From positions 372,001-436,000 of the forward strand of contig NZ_OX458932.1 of the NCBI RefSeq assembly GCF_949774925.1: 64,000 nucleotides of DNA, in the 5' to 3' direction. The position numbers and the translations under genes were made by a program. Position 1 is the stretch's first letter; each line of letters opens with the position of its first letter. Positions 36,227-47,237 of the stretch are shown here, one piece after another. The DNA is from Candidatus Methylacidiphilum fumarolicum (GTDB lineage Bacteria > Verrucomicrobiota > Verrucomicrobiia > Methylacidiphilales > Methylacidiphilaceae). Below the pieces are notes generated by a model. That model was not told the DNA's origin and searched no databases. It saw only the letters and a list, made by a program, of their open reading frames with translations.

Positions 36227-37255
36227 CTATATCTTACGAATTTGTCGAAGAAAATCGGCTGCTTCTTCCGGATAGACTGGATTGATGAAAAATTCACTAC
36301 CTAATTCAAATCCTGCCAGGAAAGAAATCCTTGGTAGAATTTCAATGTGCCACCGGTAATCGACTTCTACGGCAGTCATATACTCGCGTCGAGAACTACG
36401 AAGCGGAGCTGTCTGCAGCACAAGATTATAGTCAGGATTTTCTAAGCCTTTTTTCAATCGTTTCAAAAGATTTTGAAGAATATCGCTTAAAAGCATGATC
36501 TGATTATCGTCAAGAGAAGAAAAATCCAAGGAAGAGAATTTTGGCATTATCCAAGATTCAAATGGGAAACGGCTCGCCCATGGGCAAAAAGCTGCAAAAA
36601 AAGAGTTTTCTAAAACAATCCTTTTCCCAGTGCTCAGTTCCTCATGTAATACGTCGGCAAAAAGGCTTCTTTCTTTCATTTCAAAATGCCTTTTAGCTTG
36701 CTCAATTTTTTCCTTCACTTCGCGAGGGACTATGGGCAGGGCAATCAATTGAGAATGCGGATGAATGATTGTAGCTCCGGCCATCCTGCCTTTGTTTTTA
36801 AAGATGAGAATGTACCGAAAGCGAATGTCTTGTTGTAAATCAAGAATCCGCTCCCTATAGGCTTTCAGTACTAATGAAACGCCTTCGACTGTTTGATCGG
36901 CAAGCTCGACTGTTGGATCGGGATTTTCGATGATGACTTCATGAGCACCTATCCCATTCATGCGATCAAACATTCCAATACCCTCGGCTTGGAGATCTCC
37001 TTCAATCCGTAAAGCGGGATACTTGTTGGGGACAACGCGTACAAGCCAACCAGGGGAATCGGAGGGACTATCCTTAGGTCTAAAAGCAAAAACTTCATGA
37101 GGAGTGAGTTTTTCTTTTCCCCAAGAAAAGGCATCGAAAATTTCTCTGTGATTGTTTTGAGCCACTACAGTGTATTCTACAGGCCTTTGTTTTCTTTCAG
37201 GCGAAAAAACGACCCATCGATTTGGCACAAAAGGATCTTTACGAAGTTCTGGCAT
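36227..37255 (-). CDS. Galactose-1-phosphate uridylyltransferase-like protein
   Basis: A 342-aa HIT-superfamily nucleotidyltransferase. Key motifs are the catalytic HPHSQLIALP, the N-terminal DPFVPNRWVVFSPERKQRP and the late YRWHIEILPR. The zinc-binding Cys pair of E. coli GalT (CXXC near residue 52) is absent; the region reads FDAFSWGKEKLTP. This zinc-free form is seen in other phyla, and the true sugar may be glucose- or galactose-1-phosphate or ADP-linked. It is the first gene of the minus-strand glucan cluster. Confidence 0.85.
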   Translation of the reverse strand: MPELRKDPFVPNRWVVFSPERKQRPVEYTVVAQNNHREIFDAFSWGKEKLTPHEVFAFRPKDSPSDSPGWLVRVVPNKYPALRIEGDLQAEGIGMFDRMNGIGAHEVIIENPDPTVELADQTVEGVSLVLKAYRERILDLQQDIRFRYILIFKNKGRMAGATIIHPHSQLIALPIVPREVKEKIEQAKRHFEMKERSLFADVLHEELSTGKRIVLENSFFAAFCPWASRFPFESWIMPKFSSLDFSSLDDNQIMLLSDILQNLLKRLKKGLENPDYNLVLQTAPLRSSRREYMTAVEVDYRWHIEILPRISFLAGFELGSEFFINPVYPEEAADFLRQIRKI

Positions 37256-37479
37256 AAAGTTAATTATTTCATCTTTGCTTCGGTGATTTCCGAAAAAAAG
37301 ATACCCATTATGTTAACTGCAAACTGTCTAGGTATGTTTTTTTTGATTTTATTTTGGCATAAATGCAATTCTTTTTTTGTACCAATGGTTGGCATAGGGG
37401 CAAGAACAAAATGGATTGCAGTTCTATAGTCTACAGTTGGCTTAGAGATCCAACCGTCTTTTTTTAAATAACAGAAATA

Positions 37480-38622
37480 ATGGTGATGAAATTTGAAGTC
37501 ATTAAAAAGGTAGAGGGTTCGAAGGCTAGGTTAGGCAGGCTATTTACCCCGCATGGGGAAGTGTCTACTCCCTGTTTTATGCCTGTGGGAACAGCAGCGA
37601 CTGTCAGGGCGGTCTTCCCAAAAGATCTAGAAAAAGATGGCGTCCAGATGGTTTTGGCCAATGTCTATCATCTCATTCTTCGTCCTGGAATCCAGATTAT
37701 TAAGGAGGCAGGAGGCCTCCATAAATTCATGGGATGGGAAGGAGCGATTCTTACTGATAGTGGAGGTTTTCAGGTCTTTAGCCTCTCTTCTTTCTGTAAA
37801 ATTTTACCCGAAGGGGTACGGTTCAAATCCCCGATTGATGGTTCTTCATTGTTGCTGACTCCTGAATCGGTAATCGATGCTCAAATGGAACTGGGAGCCG
37901 ATATTGTAATGAGTCTTGATCATTGCCCGCCTTGGCCTTCTAAGGAAAAGGATTTAGTTGAGGCAACTCGAAGAACGATAGGTTGGGCTAAAATGGGCAA
38001 AGAACGCTGGGAAAAGCATTGGGGGACTAAAATGGTGGAACGTTCTACAAACCCTATGCTCTTTGGCATTGTTCAAGGAGGCACGAAGAAAGAATTGCGT
38101 CAGGATTGCTTTGAAGAACTTTTGAAAATAGGTTTTGATGGATTTGCGATTGGAGGCTTAAGCGTTGGAGAACCGCAAGAGGAAAGCCTGAAGACTATCG
38201 AAGCCCTTAGCCCTTTTATGGATAGTTCCTATCCAAAGTATGTCATGGGGATGGGCCATCCATGGCAAATCATCCAGATGGTGGATTTGGGTATAGATCT
38301 TTTTGATTGTGTCTTACCTACTCGGCTAGCCAGACATGGATCAGCCTATGTTGAGGAAGGAATCCTCCATTTAAAAAATGCTAGGTTTAAAAAAGATGGA
38401 TTGCCTATAGAGGAAAAATGTTCCTGTTATGCTTGTCGAAAATTTAGTAGAGCCTATATCCATCATCTGTTAAAATCTCAAGAAATTCTTGGTATAATGC
38501 TCTTGTCTATGCATAATCTCTCATTTTACAACAGATTGATGAAGGAAATGAGACTATCCATTGGCAATGGACAATGGATTGATATGTTGACTAGATGGAA
38601 AAATAAAAAGATAACAAAGTAA
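37480..38622 (+). CDS. tgt: Queuine tRNA-ribosyltransferase
   Basis: Exchanges guanine for preQ1 at the wobble position of GUN-anticodon tRNAs. Evidence: TPCFMPVGTAATVRAV, the catalytic-Asp region LTDSGGFQVFSL, MSLDHCPPWP, the ATP-free core GGLSVGEPQEE and the zinc ligands in CSCYACRKFSRAYIHHL. The length of 380 aa is normal. ATG 37480 or 37486 could start it; no strong ribosome site was seen. yajC and secDF follow on the same strand, a frequent bacterial order (tgt-yajC-secD-secF). Confidence 0.95.
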   Translation: MVMKFEVIKKVEGSKARLGRLFTPHGEVSTPCFMPVGTAATVRAVFPKDLEKDGVQMVLANVYHLILRPGIQIIKEAGGLHKFMGWEGAILTDSGGFQVFSLSSFCKILPEGVRFKSPIDGSSLLLTPESVIDAQMELGADIVMSLDHCPPWPSKEKDLVEATRRTIGWAKMGKERWEKHWGTKMVERSTNPMLFGIVQGGTKKELRQDCFEELLKIGFDGFAIGGLSVGEPQEESLKTIEALSPFMDSSYPKYVMGMGHPWQIIQMVDLGIDLFDCVLPTRLARHGSAYVEEGILHLKNARFKKDGLPIEEKCSCYACRKFSRAYIHHLLKSQEILGIMLLSMHNLSFYNRLMKEMRLSIGNGQWIDMLTRWKNKKITK

Positions 38623-38644
38623 ATTTAAAACGAAGAGAAATTCT

Positions 38645-39067
38645 ATGAAAAGTAATGTTGAACTCTACTTTAGTATGGCGCCACCTCCTCCCCCTCAACC
38701 CCATGGTCGCCCAGGGGCCAACCAACAAGTTCCAGAAGGCCCTCCCCCCATGACCTTTTTTGTAACGACGATTCTCATATTTGGGATCTTCTACTTTCTG
38801 CTTATTCGGCCTCAGCAGAAACAAAAAAAGGAGCAAGAAAAGCTCATAGCCAGTCTTGAAACCGGGGACAGAGTGATTACTTCTGGAGGCATTTTAGGAG
38901 TAGTGACGAATGTCAAGGAAAAAACCGTTGTCATTCGGGTCGCTGAAAATGTCAAAATTGAAGTATTGAAAAGTGCGCTGACAACCGTAACAAAAACGGT
39001 AAAAGAAGAACCCAAAGAAACAAAAGAAACAAAAGAATCGAAGGATGCCAAAGGTAAAGCTGGATGA
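38645..39067 (+). CDS. yajC: Preprotein translocase subunit YajC
   Basis: A small accessory membrane protein of the SecDF-YajC complex, 140 aa. A Pro/Gly-rich N-terminal stretch is followed by one helix (TFFVTTILIFGIFYFLLIRP), then QQKQKKEQEKLIASLETGDR and VITSGGILGVVTNV as in the family. The C-terminal tail is a simple Lys/Glu/Thr repeat (KETKETKESKDAK). It is located between tgt and secDF. Confidence 0.93.
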   Translation: MKSNVELYFSMAPPPPPQPHGRPGANQQVPEGPPPMTFFVTTILIFGIFYFLLIRPQQKQKKEQEKLIASLETGDRVITSGGILGVVTNVKEKTVVIRVAENVKIEVLKSALTTVTKTVKEEPKETKETKESKDAKGKAG

Positions 39068-39181
39068 GGGATGGTTTGCTTATCAAAAAAAGAGATTTGC
39101 AAAAGCTTCCAAACATTAGGACTGTTTATATAATCGATCGTGGGAAGCTTATTTTGAAATTTGATAAGGGGTATTGGTAAC

Positions 39182-41476
39182 ATGCTGTTTTTTTCTTTTG
39201 CTACAGCCCTTTTTTTCCTTATTACCCTCATCTGGTATTTTACTGCTGTCGAGGACAGAATCAAAAGATGGGTAGGATTGGCTTCTACCCTCTCGATTCT
39301 CTTCAACGCAATATTTTCCCTTTATCCGCTAGAAAAAAAGATAAGGCTTGGGCTAGATCTAAAAGGAGGAACAGCTTTTTTGTTAGAACTACAAGGAGAA
39401 CCCACCTCCGGGGCGCTCGATCAGGCTATCGGGGTCATTCGCAAGCGGGTTGACAAGTTTGGTCTTTCTGAACCAATTATTCAACCGGTAGGCAAACGGC
39501 GAATCAGTGTGCAAATTCCAGGCCTATCCGAATCAGAGAAGGCTGCGGCCAAAGAACAGCTTTCCAAAGTCGCTAAACTGGAATTTAGGCTAGTGCATCC
39601 TGACTCGGATAAGCTTTTAGCTGCCGTCCAATCTGGACAAGAAAAAATCCCGCCTGGCTATGAGATCCTTCCTTTTTCTCAGGAGATATCAAAAGGGAAT
39701 AAAACGGAAGCATTGATCCTTGTAAAGAAAAGGGAAGAGATGGGGGGGAAGTATGTCAAACGGGCTTTTAGAGGATTTGATGAAGTAGGTCGACCTACCG
39801 TGGTGATCGAATTCAACGAGGCGGGGGCAAAGAGATTTGGGGAGATCACCTCAAATAATATCGGGAAAAGGTTAGCCATTGTCCTAGATGGGGAAGTGAA
39901 AAGTGCTCCAGTCATCCAAACGGCTATTTTTAAAAGCGCTGTCATTTCTGGTGGGAATATGAGTCCCAAAGAAGCGGAAGATCTTGCCAGTGTTCTTGAG
40001 AATCCGCTTGAGACCCCCGTAAAGATTTTAGAAGAAAGGGGAGTGGATCCCTCTCTTGGGAGAGATTCTATAGTCAGCGGCATCAATGCTGCCCTAGCTG
40101 CCTTTGCCTCTGTAGTCCTTTTTATGGTGTTTTATTACAGGCTGGCAGGGCTGGTTTCCATCATTGCCTTGTTAGTCAATCTCCTCTTGCTTCTGGGCTT
40201 ACTGGCCCAGTTTCATTTTACTCTTACTCTGCCGGGGATTGCGGGCATTATTTTGACGATAGGCATGGCGGTTGATGCGAATGTGCTTATTTATGAACGG
40301 ATTAGAGATGAGCTGGAGGTGGGAGTTCCTGTCAGGCAAGCCATTTTTATTGGCTTCAATAAGGCCTTTAGTGCCATTTTTGATTCTAACGTTAGTTTGA
40401 TTATTCCCTCGGTCATTCTCATGGAGCTTGGGAGTGGTCCTTTACAGGGATTTGCTGTAACGCTCGTTCTCGGTATCGTTGCCAATCTTTTTGCTGCTCT
40501 TGTCTTGAGTCGTAATGTGTTTGAATGGCTTCTGTCTTGGGGGATGCTGAAGAAACTTTCCATGATGAAATTCCTGCACAAACCAAATTTTGATTTTATA
40601 AAATTCAGTTGGCTGACGGTCCCAGCGGCTGCTATTCTACTGATAGTAGGAATGTCTACTTTCTTTTTGAGAAGCGGGGAGCTTCTTGGAGTTGATTTTG
40701 CTGGAGGCGATGCGCTGACGGTTGCCTATAAGGAAATGATTCCAGTCGCTAGCGTCAGACAGGTTTTAGAAGAAGCAAAAATCCATCCAAGCTTACTGCA
40801 GTATGCGAAAGAGTCCAAGCAGCTTATCTATCAAGTTCGTTATGGGGAAGGGGAAAAAAGTGTTGGGGTACTGAAAGAAAAATTTCCACACGCTGGCTTT
40901 AGTCTATCCAGAATGGATAGTGTGGGTCCAGTGGTTGGCGAGGAACTTAAAAATCGAGCGGCTTTAGCCCTTTCCCTAGGTCTATTAGCCATTCTCCTTT
41001 ATGTATCTTTCCGTTATGAATGGTCTTTTGCTTTGGCTGCTGGGATTGGGCAGCTCCACGATGTGTTGCTAGCCATAGGTCTTATGGCCATATTTGGTAA
41101 GGAATTTGATATGTACTTAATTGGCGCTTTTTTAACGATTCTTGGCTATTCGATTAACGAAAAGATCGTTATTTCTGATAGAATCCGAGAAACATTGAAG
41201 TATAAAAGCAGTTTGACATTCAAAGAAATTATTAATGAAGGTATTAACAAAACCCTTGCCCGGACGATTATGACTGGAGGCACGGTTGTGTTAGCGACCG
41301 TATCGATGCTCCTCCTTGGAGGCCCAGTGATTTCTGTTTTTTCCTTAGCCATTTTGATTGGGGTGCTTGGGGGAATGTTTTCTTCTCATTTTATAAGTCC
41401 AGCTCTGTTGTACTGGTTTCATCGACTAACGGAGAAGAGAGGGAAAAAGATTCCTATTCAGTCCCAAGCCGTTTAA
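39182..41476 (+). CDS. secDF: Fused protein-export membrane protein SecD-SecF
   Basis: Uses the proton gradient to pull secreted proteins through SecYEG. SecD and SecF are one chain of 764 aa with twelve helices. The SecD half has LGLDLKGGTAFLLEL, the periplasmic domain and GMAVDANVLIYERIRDELE; the SecF half has LLGVDFAGGDALTV and GYSINEKIVISDRIRETL. I choose the ATG at 39182 (AAGGGG upstream) over the TTG at 39161. It follows yajC by 114 bases. Confidence 0.94.
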   Translation: MLFFSFATALFFLITLIWYFTAVEDRIKRWVGLASTLSILFNAIFSLYPLEKKIRLGLDLKGGTAFLLELQGEPTSGALDQAIGVIRKRVDKFGLSEPIIQPVGKRRISVQIPGLSESEKAAAKEQLSKVAKLEFRLVHPDSDKLLAAVQSGQEKIPPGYEILPFSQEISKGNKTEALILVKKREEMGGKYVKRAFRGFDEVGRPTVVIEFNEAGAKRFGEITSNNIGKRLAIVLDGEVKSAPVIQTAIFKSAVISGGNMSPKEAEDLASVLENPLETPVKILEERGVDPSLGRDSIVSGINAALAAFASVVLFMVFYYRLAGLVSIIALLVNLLLLLGLLAQFHFTLTLPGIAGIILTIGMAVDANVLIYERIRDELEVGVPVRQAIFIGFNKAFSAIFDSNVSLIIPSVILMELGSGPLQGFAVTLVLGIVANLFAALVLSRNVFEWLLSWGMLKKLSMMKFLHKPNFDFIKFSWLTVPAAAILLIVGMSTFFLRSGELLGVDFAGGDALTVAYKEMIPVASVRQVLEEAKIHPSLLQYAKESKQLIYQVRYGEGEKSVGVLKEKFPHAGFSLSRMDSVGPVVGEELKNRAALALSLGLLAILLYVSFRYEWSFALAAGIGQLHDVLLAIGLMAIFGKEFDMYLIGAFLTILGYSINEKIVISDRIRETLKYKSSLTFKEIINEGINKTLARTIMTGGTVVLATVSMLLLGGPVISVFSLAILIGVLGGMFSSHFISPALLYWFHRLTEKRGKKIPIQSQAV

Positions 41477-41491
41477 CAACCCATCCGTCTT

Positions 41492-42232
41492 ATGAGCAAA
41501 ATGTTCTACCCAACAATAGGTTCTGTTCCTTATCTCAATGCCAAGCCTTTAATCTATGGACTTAATAACCACATTGTTTTTGCAGCCCCTGCTCAACTTT
41601 CCCTGTTGCTCAAAGAGGGGAAAGTTGATGTGGCGCTCTGTCCGCTTGGAGCATCGCTGATTGAGGGATGGAGCTATTTTGTCGATGGCATAGGCATTGT
41701 AGCCGATGGGGATGTCTACAGTGTCATCCTAGTTAACGATAAACCTTTAGATGCCTTACGAACCGTTCGGGCCGACTTTGAAAGCCGTAGTTCGGTGCTG
41801 CTTTTACGTGTTATTTTTGAATGTTTCTTTGGTAAACCCCTCCGGTTTGTTTCTGCAGAGGAGGAGGCCGATGGTTTTCTTTTGATTGGAGACAAGGCTT
41901 TACAGTATCGGAAAGAGCATCCAGACAGAACGGTGATTGATCTGGGTGGTCTTTGGAAAAAACTGACGGGTCTGCCGTTTGTCTTTGCCCTGTGGACGAT
42001 CAGATCGGGTTATGAGGAGAAAGAAAAGATAAAAGAACTTTTAACCCAAGCCAAAGAAAGAGGCTTAGCTTCCATAGAAAAAATCGCTCAATCCCCACAG
42101 GAGATTACCTACTTGACCCATTTCATTCATTATGAAGTTAAAGGAAAAGAAAAAATGGGCATTGAAGAGTTTTCTAAAAAATTGGTACAATTAAAATTAA
42201 TAAATCAGGTTAACCCTTTTCATTGGGTATGA
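41492..42232 (+). CDS. mqnA: Chorismate dehydratase MqnA (futalosine pathway)
   Basis: Removes water from chorismate to give 3-enolpyruvylbenzoate, the first step of the futalosine route to menaquinone. It is 246 aa with a periplasmic-binding-protein-like fold. VPYLNAKPLIYGL, DVALCPLGASLIE and LFVIDLGGLWKKLTGLPFVF (the last read as DLGGLWKKLTGLPFVFALW) fit MqnA/MqnD proteins. It overlaps mqnC by 10 bases, so the two are made together. The menaquinol produced is the likely donor for alternative complex III. Confidence 0.9.
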   Translation: MSKMFYPTIGSVPYLNAKPLIYGLNNHIVFAAPAQLSLLLKEGKVDVALCPLGASLIEGWSYFVDGIGIVADGDVYSVILVNDKPLDALRTVRADFESRSSVLLLRVIFECFFGKPLRFVSAEEEADGFLLIGDKALQYRKEHPDRTVIDLGGLWKKLTGLPFVFALWTIRSGYEEKEKIKELLTQAKERGLASIEKIAQSPQEITYLTHFIHYEVKGKEKMGIEEFSKKLVQLKLINQVNPFHWV

Positions 42233-43338
42233 ATACGATGGAATATGGTGCAGCGGAACAGTTGATAGACAAAGTCAGAAGAAAAATAGAGAATTTTGAA
42301 AGAATAAACCTTGAAGAAGCTAGATCGCTTTATTTCCTTCCTCTAGCTGAGCTTGGGATGTTGGCGGATTTAAGGAGAAAGCAGATCAAATCCCAAGCAT
42401 ATGGTGGGAATGGGGCTGAAATTGTAACCTATATTATCGATAGGAACATCAATTATACCAATGTCTGCAACACCTATTGCAAATTTTGTGCCTTCTATCG
42501 CACACTCAAAGATCCTGATCATTATGTGCTTTCTATAGAGCAAATTGAAGAGAAAATAAAGGAATTGGAGGCTATTGGCGGGGTGCAGATCCTTTTACAG
42601 GGAGGCCATCATCCTGGGCTCGGCATCGATTATTATCTGGATTTGCTTTTTTCTATCCGTAAAAAGTTTCCCCACATTAATATTCATGGGTTTTCGCCTC
42701 CTGAGTTTCTTCACTTTTCCAAAACCTTTCGCCTTCCTGTAGAGGAGATTATCAAGCGGTTCATGGAAGCCGGACTTGGCTCCATACCAGGTGGTGGGGG
42801 GGAAATCCTTGTTGATTCTGTCAGAAAAAAAATTGCTCCTTTAAAATGCTCTTCAGAAGAATGGTTGGGAGTCATGAGAACGGCGCACCATCTCGGGTTA
42901 AAGTCTAGCGCGACGATGATGTTTGGGCATGTGGAACAACTAGAGGATCGGTTGGAGCATCTTGAGAAAATTAGAAAGCTACAAGATGAAACAAGCGGTT
43001 TTACTGCTTTTATCTGTTGGACATTTCAGCCAGAAAATACAAAACTCAAAGCGACAAAAAAAGGACCGTCAGAATATCTGCGCATGCAGGCACTGGCTAG
43101 AATTTTTCTGGATAATATTGAAAACATTCAATCTTCTTGGGTAACTCAAGGAGTAGAGGTCGGACAAATTGCCCTGTATTATGGGGCCAATGATTTTGGC
43201 AGTGTGATGATGGAAGAAAATGTAGTTTCTTCGGCGGGAACCACCTATAGAACTACGGTAAAAGAAATCGAAGAAGCTATTACGAGCAGTGGATTTAAAC
43301 CTAAAAGAAGAAACAATTGGTATCAGCTGTTGAATTAA
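42223..43338 (+). CDS. mqnC: Cyclic dehypoxanthinyl futalosine synthase MqnC (radical SAM)
   Basis: A radical-SAM enzyme that cyclises dehypoxanthine futalosine in menaquinone synthesis. The cluster motif CNTYCKFCAFYR has the three Cys in CXXXCXXC spacing. INYTNVCNTYCKFC, ILLQGGHHPGLGIDYY and IPGGGGEILVDSVRKKI follow the MqnC pattern; 371 aa is normal. The start could be ATG 42223 or 42229. Translation is coupled to mqnA. Confidence 0.93.
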   Translation: MGMNTMEYGAAEQLIDKVRRKIENFERINLEEARSLYFLPLAELGMLADLRRKQIKSQAYGGNGAEIVTYIIDRNINYTNVCNTYCKFCAFYRTLKDPDHYVLSIEQIEEKIKELEAIGGVQILLQGGHHPGLGIDYYLDLLFSIRKKFPHINIHGFSPPEFLHFSKTFRLPVEEIIKRFMEAGLGSIPGGGGEILVDSVRKKIAPLKCSSEEWLGVMRTAHHLGLKSSATMMFGHVEQLEDRLEHLEKIRKLQDETSGFTAFICWTFQPENTKLKATKKGPSEYLRMQALARIFLDNIENIQSSWVTQGVEVGQIALYYGANDFGSVMMEENVVSSAGTTYRTTVKEIEEAITSSGFKPKRRNNWYQLLN

Positions 43339-43434
43339 TCTTTGTAAAAGGTCTCTGCTTGCGATTTGCCTTGCAATGGATGATAAAAATATTCAAGAGA
43401 AGGCCTTTGGGTTCATTTTTTATCAGAAAGTATC

Positions 43435-46400
43435 ATGGGTAAAAGAACGGACATAGAGTCGATTTTAGTGATCGGCAGTGGGCCGATCGTTATTGGGCAG
43501 GCTGCCGAATTTGATTATTCTGGGGTTCAAGCTTGCAAGGCGCTAAAAGAGGAAGGGTTCAGGGTCATCCTCATCAACAGCAATCCAGCGACCATCATGA
43601 CCGATCCGGAGTTTTCTGACAAAACTTATATTGAGCCTATCACTGCCGATTTTCTAGAGAAGATCATCAGGCTAGAAAAACCCGATGCTATTTTGCCAAC
43701 TTTAGGAGGTCAAACCGCTTTGAATGTAGGCGTGGAGCTTGCCCGGAGGGGAATTTTAGAAGAGCTTGGCATAGAAATGCTTGGAGCGAATGTTCAGGCC
43801 ATAAAGAAGGCCGAAGACAGGCAGCTTTTTAAGGAGGAAATGCTTCGGATCGGGCTGGACGTTCCCCAATCGGGTATTGCTAGAAACATGGAAGAAGCAA
43901 AAGCGGTGGCTGCGCAAATTAACCGGTATCCTTTGATTATTAGGCCTGCTTTTACTCTGGGTGGCCAGGGCGGGGGGATCGCCTATAACCGGGAAGAATT
44001 TGAAGCAATAGCTGCACGGGGGTTGAGTGTTTCCCCGATCGGCGAAATTCTGATTGAAGAAGGCCTGGTTGGGTGGAAAGAATTTGAAATGGAGGTGATG
44101 AGGGACAGAAAGGATAGCTGTGTGCTGATATGTTCGATAGAAAATCTTGATCCAATGGGAGTCCATACCGGGGACAGTATCACAGTAGCACCCGCTCAAA
44201 CTCTTAGCGATGAAGAGTTCCAAAAGATGCGGGATTGGTCTTTTGCAGTCATTAGACAAATTGGGGTAGAGACAGGAGGGTCTAACATCCAGTTTGCCGT
44301 TGATCCGAAAACTGGAAGAATGGTGGTCATTGAGATGAACCCTAGGGTGTCCCGTTCTTCTGCGTTGGCTTCTAAAGCAACGGGATTTCCTATAGCCAAA
44401 ATTGCGGCTAAACTTGCTATTGGCTATACGCTTGATGAATTGCCCAACGATATTACAAAAAAGACCTTAGCCTGCTTTGAACCCGCCATCGACTATGTAG
44501 TCGTCAAAATCCCACGGTTTACTTTTGAAAAGTTTCCAGAAGCTGATCCGACGCTTAGCTCCTCCATGAAAAGTGTTGGAGAGGTGATGGCTATTGGAAG
44601 AACCTTCAAGGAGTCGCTGCAGAAAGCTTTAAGATCCTTAGAGATTGGGGCATTTGGGATTACTGGGGGCATCCATGGGCATGATCAGGTGCTTTCCGAA
44701 GAACAAATTCGGTATTTTCTGCTCACCCCTCGAGCGGAACGGATTTTTTATCTTCGTCATGCTTTTCGCTGCGGCATGGATATAAAAACCGTTGCTTCTC
44801 TGAGTGGGATTGATCCATGGTTTCTTAGTCAAGTGGAAGAACTTGTCAAAGAAGAACAAAAATTAAGGACTAGCCCTGACCCCTCTTTATTGCTTGAAGC
44901 AAAGATGGATGGTTTTTCTGATAGACAACTTGCGCATCTCTGGAACCTTTCCGAAGAAGAGGTCAGAGCTTTAAGAAAAAGTCAAAATTGTCTGCCTTCG
45001 TATCGATTAGTGGACAGCTGTGCGGCTGAATTTGAAGCTTCTACCCCTTATTATTATTCCACTTACGAACCGGGGCAGAGTGAACTGATAAAGGCCGAAG
45101 AGAAAGAAAAAATCATCATTTTAGGAGCTGGACCGAATAGGATAGGGCAGGGCATCGAATTTGATTACTGCTGTGTGCATGCGCTCATGGCTTTGCGAGA
45201 GCTTGGCTATAGGACCATCATGATCAATTCCAATCCTGAAACGGTTTCTACCGATTATGATAGCTCGGATGAACTGTTTTTTGAACCGCTTACTACCGAA
45301 GACGTTCTCCAAGTTTACGAACGAACGAATGCCGCTGGGGTGATCATACAGTTTGGGGGACAAACCCCACTGAACCTTTCCTTGTCATTAAAAAAAGCTG
45401 GCGTAAAGATTCTTGGGACCTCGGTGGAATCCATTGAGATGGCCGAAGATAGAAGGCTTTTTTCCAGGCTAATTGCAAAACTTGGGCTGCGCCAACCGCA
45501 AAGCCGGATTATTTCAAATGTACAAGAATCCATTGAAGCTGCAAAAACAATAGGCTATCCAGTGCTTTTGCGTCCTTCTTATGTATTAGGTGGAAGGGCG
45601 ATGCATATCGTTTATACAGAGAATGATCTGGTGAGATTTGTAGAAGAGGCAATAGAAGCGGCTCCAGACAAGCCAGTGTTGCTTGATCATTTTTTAGAAG
45701 ATGCCATAGAAGTGGACATCGATTGTGTGAGTGACGGCGAAGATGTCTTTATTGGAGCTATTTTGGAGCATGTGGAATTGGCTGGCGTCCATTCCGGAGA
45801 CAGTGCCTGTGTGATTCCACCTTTCAGTCTTTCAGAACCCATTAAAGAAGAAATTCGACAGACTGTTTATTTGTTAGCTCGGGAATTAAAAGTCTTGGGG
45901 CTGATGAACGTACAGTTTGCTGTGCAAAAAAACAATCTTTACGTGCTAGAGGTTAATCCGAGGGCCTCTCGGACCGTTCCATTCATAAGCAAGGCAATCG
46001 GAATCCCTCTGGCTAAGTTGGCGACTCAAGTGATTATGGGAAAAAAGCTTAAGGACCTTGGATATGTTGGCTCTGAGCTTACCCCTTCTTATTTCTGTAT
46101 CAAAGAAGCGGTTTTCCCATTTGACCGGTTTGCTGGGGTGGATATCCTGCTAGGGCCAGAAATGAAATCCACTGGGGAAGTCATGGGAATAGATGATGAT
46201 TTTGGGATTGCTTATGCTAAAACCCAGATTGCTTTGAATGCGCCCTTGCCGCTGCGAGGAAAAGTTTTTATAAGTGTCCGCGATCAAGATAAAAAAGATG
46301 GGATTGAGATTGCCCGTGCCCTTAACAAGCTTGGGTTTGAAATTGTAGCTACAGAAGGTACAGCCCGTGCGCTTAACGAAGCCGGTGTCGCCTGCATGAA

Positions 46401-46668
46401 ACTCTATAAGTTATCCGAAGGCAGACCGAATGTATTGGATATGATCAAAAACGGGGAGATAGCCCTTGTAATCAATACCCCTTCTGGTCCAACGGCTAGA
46501 AAAGACGAGATTCGGATAAGAACGACCTCTCTTTATAGTAAAATTCCTGTCATGACAACTATAGCCGCCGCGCGTGCGACCGTTGAAGCCATCCGATCGC
46601 TCCAGTCTAGAGAAATCCATGTGAAAGCGCTCCAGGAGTATCATCATGGTTTGGCAACCGCTAGATGA
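43435..46668 (+). CDS. carB: Carbamoyl-phosphate synthase large subunit
   Basis: Makes carbamoyl phosphate for pyrimidine and arginine synthesis. Two homologous ATP-grasp halves are seen: first [20 protein letters not shown] and later [20 protein letters not shown], each with GGQT and EMNPR/EVNPR motifs. The C-terminal allosteric MGS-like domain ends with [12 protein letters not shown]. The 1077-aa length is standard. carA is not in the window. The ATG at 43435 fits the family start. Confidence 0.97.
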   Translation: MGKRTDIESILVIGSGPIVIGQAAEFDYSGVQACKALKEEGFRVILINSNPATIMTDPEFSDKTYIEPITADFLEKIIRLEKPDAILPTLGGQTALNVGVELARRGILEELGIEMLGANVQAIKKAEDRQLFKEEMLRIGLDVPQSGIARNMEEAKAVAAQINRYPLIIRPAFTLGGQGGGIAYNREEFEAIAARGLSVSPIGEILIEEGLVGWKEFEMEVMRDRKDSCVLICSIENLDPMGVHTGDSITVAPAQTLSDEEFQKMRDWSFAVIRQIGVETGGSNIQFAVDPKTGRMVVIEMNPRVSRSSALASKATGFPIAKIAAKLAIGYTLDELPNDITKKTLACFEPAIDYVVVKIPRFTFEKFPEADPTLSSSMKSVGEVMAIGRTFKESLQKALRSLEIGAFGITGGIHGHDQVLSEEQIRYFLLTPRAERIFYLRHAFRCGMDIKTVASLSGIDPWFLSQVEELVKEEQKLRTSPDPSLLLEAKMDGFSDRQLAHLWNLSEEEVRALRKSQNCLPSYRLVDSCAAEFEASTPYYYSTYEPGQSELIKAEEKEKIIILGAGPNRIGQGIEFDYCCVHALMALRELGYRTIMINSNPETVSTDYDSSDELFFEPLTTEDVLQVYERTNAAGVIIQFGGQTPLNLSLSLKKAGVKILGTSVESIEMAEDRRLFSRLIAKLGLRQPQSRIISNVQESIEAAKTIGYPVLLRPSYVLGGRAMHIVYTENDLVRFVEEAIEAAPDKPVLLDHFLEDAIEVDIDCVSDGEDVFIGAILEHVELAGVHSGDSACVIPPFSLSEPIKEEIRQTVYLLARELKVLGLMNVQFAVQKNNLYVLEVNPRASRTVPFISKAIGIPLAKLATQVIMGKKLKDLGYVGSELTPSYFCIKEAVFPFDRFAGVDILLGPEMKSTGEVMGIDDDFGIAYAKTQIALNAPLPLRGKVFISVRDQDKKDGIEIARALNKLGFEIVATEGTARALNEAGVACMKLYKLSEGRPNVLDMIKNGEIALVINTPSGPTARKDEIRIRTTSLYSKIPVMTTIAAARATVEAIRSLQSREIHVKALQEYHHGLATAR

Positions 46669-46677
46669 ATTTTTCCT

Positions 46678-47148
46678 ATGAAGGGAAATAGTAAGGTAGC
46701 TTTTATTATGTATTATATTTTAAGAACCACTCCTTCTTTTGCCTTCTTGCCTTTGAGACTGGTCCTTAGCCTCATTTTTTTTGCTCATGGATCTCAAAAG
46801 CTCTTCGGATGGTTTGGTGGCAAAGGGCTAGAGGCTACGGCATTGAGTTTTGCTGAAAAATTTCATTTGGTTCCAGGGATCCTTTGGGCATCATTGGCTG
46901 GTGGAGGAGAATTTCTTGGAGCCATCCTTCTAGCCCTGGGGCTGGCGACGCGTCTTGCCGCTTTCAATTTGGTCGTAATTATGAGCGTGGCCATTCTTGT
47001 TGTGCATAGGCATGCTTTTTTTGTGCATGATGGAGGGATGGAATATGCATTGAGCCTTTGGGCGGGGGCTTTGTCTTTAGTAGTTGGCGGGGGTGGCTTT
47101 TTTTCCCTGGATCGACAAATCTCGCGGAGGATGGGTGGAGCGCAGTAG
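46678..47148 (+). CDS. DoxX family membrane protein
   Basis: 156 aa, four helices. RLVLSLIFFAHGSQKLFGWF, GGGEFLGAILLALGLATRLA and the following helices fit DoxX/DoxD-type proteins. These are linked to thiosulfate:quinone oxidoreductase or redox stress responses in some microbes, but the role here cannot be derived. It follows carB by 9 bases on the same strand. Confidence 0.85.
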   Translation: MKGNSKVAFIMYYILRTTPSFAFLPLRLVLSLIFFAHGSQKLFGWFGGKGLEATALSFAEKFHLVPGILWASLAGGGEFLGAILLALGLATRLAAFNLVVIMSVAILVVHRHAFFVHDGGMEYALSLWAGALSLVVGGGGFFSLDRQISRRMGGAQ

Positions 47149-47237
47149 TTTAAAGTTCTAAAAAAACGAAGCATGAGACGCAGTTTTTTTTTGTCCTTTT
47201 TTATGGCACTAGTGGATACGTCATTTTCCGTGGTTTC